Part shown: positions 63,662 through 64,000 of the stretch, in pieces
Numbering within the stretch: the first letter of the stretch is position 1
How the letters are laid out: every line of letters begins with the position of its first letter
NCBI RefSeq assembly: GCF_019091455.1
Contig: NZ_JAGXJN010000005.1
Location: 124,001-188,000, forward strand
DNA from: Chitinophaga sp. GbtcB8
GTDB lineage: Bacteria; Bacteroidota; Bacteroidia; Chitinophagales; Chitinophagaceae
Direction of reading: 5' to 3'
Length of the DNA: 64,000 nt
Translations under genes and position numbers: made by a program
The notes under the pieces: generated by a model
Told to the model about the DNA's origin: nothing
Database searches by the model: none
What the model saw: only the letters and a program-made list of their open reading frames with translations

Positions 63662-64000
63662 TTATTTATACTTAAACGCGAGGTAATCTGCAAAGAACCT
63701 TACTGCAAAAGAGGTCCCGATATCCCGGTTGGTGAGCCATATTTTCCCTTCTTTGGAACGGGTGCGGGTTTCCAGCACCGCGCCCCGCAGGTTCGGATCC
63801 GGATGGTCCTGTGCATAGCGGTTCTTCATTAACCATGTTGCTGACTTTTCTATACTCTTATCAAATTCCTTATAGCCGTTTTCTGACAGCGCTATCCATA
63901 CAATACCTGCCAGCGCTGCTGCAGAACCGGTAGCAGAGCCTTTGTCGGAAGCGCGGCCATTGGTATAGTTATCGTAGTAGATGGTGCCGTCTTTTTTCTG
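63662..64000 (-). CDS. 3' end of a helical (alpha/alpha-toroid-like) protein, partial
   Basis: Only the last 112 codons lie in the window; the gene continues past 64000. Readable parts are GTIYYDNYTNGRASDKGS, AAALAGIVWIALSENGYKE and the end AVRFFADYLAFKYK. Paired helices with Ala/Gly-rich turns look like an alpha/alpha-toroid of a lyase or hydrolase, but I cannot name the family. The gap to the TonB receptor is 39 bases, so it is probably the upstream member of the operon. Confidence 0.6.
   Translation of the reverse strand, partial: QKKDGTIYYDNYTNGRASDKGSATGSAAALAGIVWIALSENGYKEFDKSIEKSATWLMKNRYAQDHPDPNLRGAVLETRTRSKEGKIWLTNRDIGTSFAVRFFADYLAFKYK

Overview
The window looks like chromosomal DNA of a Bacteroidota bacterium, most likely family Chitinophagaceae (Chitinophaga/Niastella/Filimonas-like). 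The evidence is a SusC/SusD pair with a surface glycan-binding lipoprotein, a one-polypeptide hybrid two-component sensor (HTCS), a chitinase ending in a type IX secretion (T9SS) sorting domain, a GldL-like small membrane protein, many AraC regulators paired with oxidoreductases, and promoters of the Bacteroidota type (TTTG-N20-TAnnTTTG). No rRNA, tRNA, CRISPR array, transposase or prophage gene was seen, so this is chromosomal accessory and metabolic DNA rather than an obvious mobile island.

Layout. 0.1-3.1 kb: a secreted unknown protein and a secreted M48 metallopeptidase in one operon. 3.4-7.1 kb: a small unknown protein, a secreted GH43 enzyme with CBM6 and LamG-like modules, and another secreted unknown. 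7.3-8.0 kb: a ProC-like reductase. 8.1-11.7 kb: an arsenic operon arsR-arsM-arsN1-acr3-metallophosphoesterase with palindromic operators before arsR and arsM. 11.7-13.4 kb: a manganese catalase overlapping a DsbA/FrnE-like protein with an unusual CCWS motif. 13.6-15.6 kb: a soluble triple-PAS histidine kinase. 15.9-18.3 kb: a small protein, an AraC regulator and an aldo/keto reductase. 18.5-30.8 kb: a polysaccharide-utilisation locus (HTCS, SusC, SusD, SGBP, clan GH-A hydrolase). 31-33.7 kb: a MORN-type protein and an SDR/AraC pair. 33.8-36.2 kb: a GH18 chitinase. 36.8-42.5 kb: ADH/AraC, an SdpR-like repressor/SRPBCC pair, an epimerase/AraC pair and an unknown. 42.6-47.2 kb: DUF1905, a secreted unknown and a giant HEAT/cytochrome c lipoprotein. 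47.4-53.2 kb: a RibD-like reductase, AraC, Crp/Fnr, SDR, an NRAMP-like transporter, Nudix, a GldL-like protein and DUF1349. 53.3-64 kb: a minus-strand amino-sugar operon running off the right edge.

How the genes work together. The HTCS should sense a glycan fragment and switch on the SusC/SusD/SGBP/GH-A genes. The ars genes sense As(III) (ArsR), methylate it (ArsM), extrude it (Acr3) and probably acetylate a glutamate-mimic arsenical antibiotic (ArsN1). The right-hand operon encodes outer-membrane uptake without SusD, two inner-membrane sugar carriers, MurNAc-6-P etherase, a NagB-like deaminase, a TIM-barrel isomerase, a PhyH-like protein that lacks a metal ligand, and a secreted phosphodiesterase. 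Together these suggest catabolism of a modified, possibly phosphorylated, amino sugar that I cannot name.

The most interesting non-coding signal is a family of dispersed repeats built from 7-bp units (AAAGCAG, GCTTTAT and variants) around a conserved core of about 25 bp. They sit at gene 3' ends, and one copy supplies the last codons and stop of a reductase. Several long hairpins, one with a perfect 27-bp stem, lie between genes.
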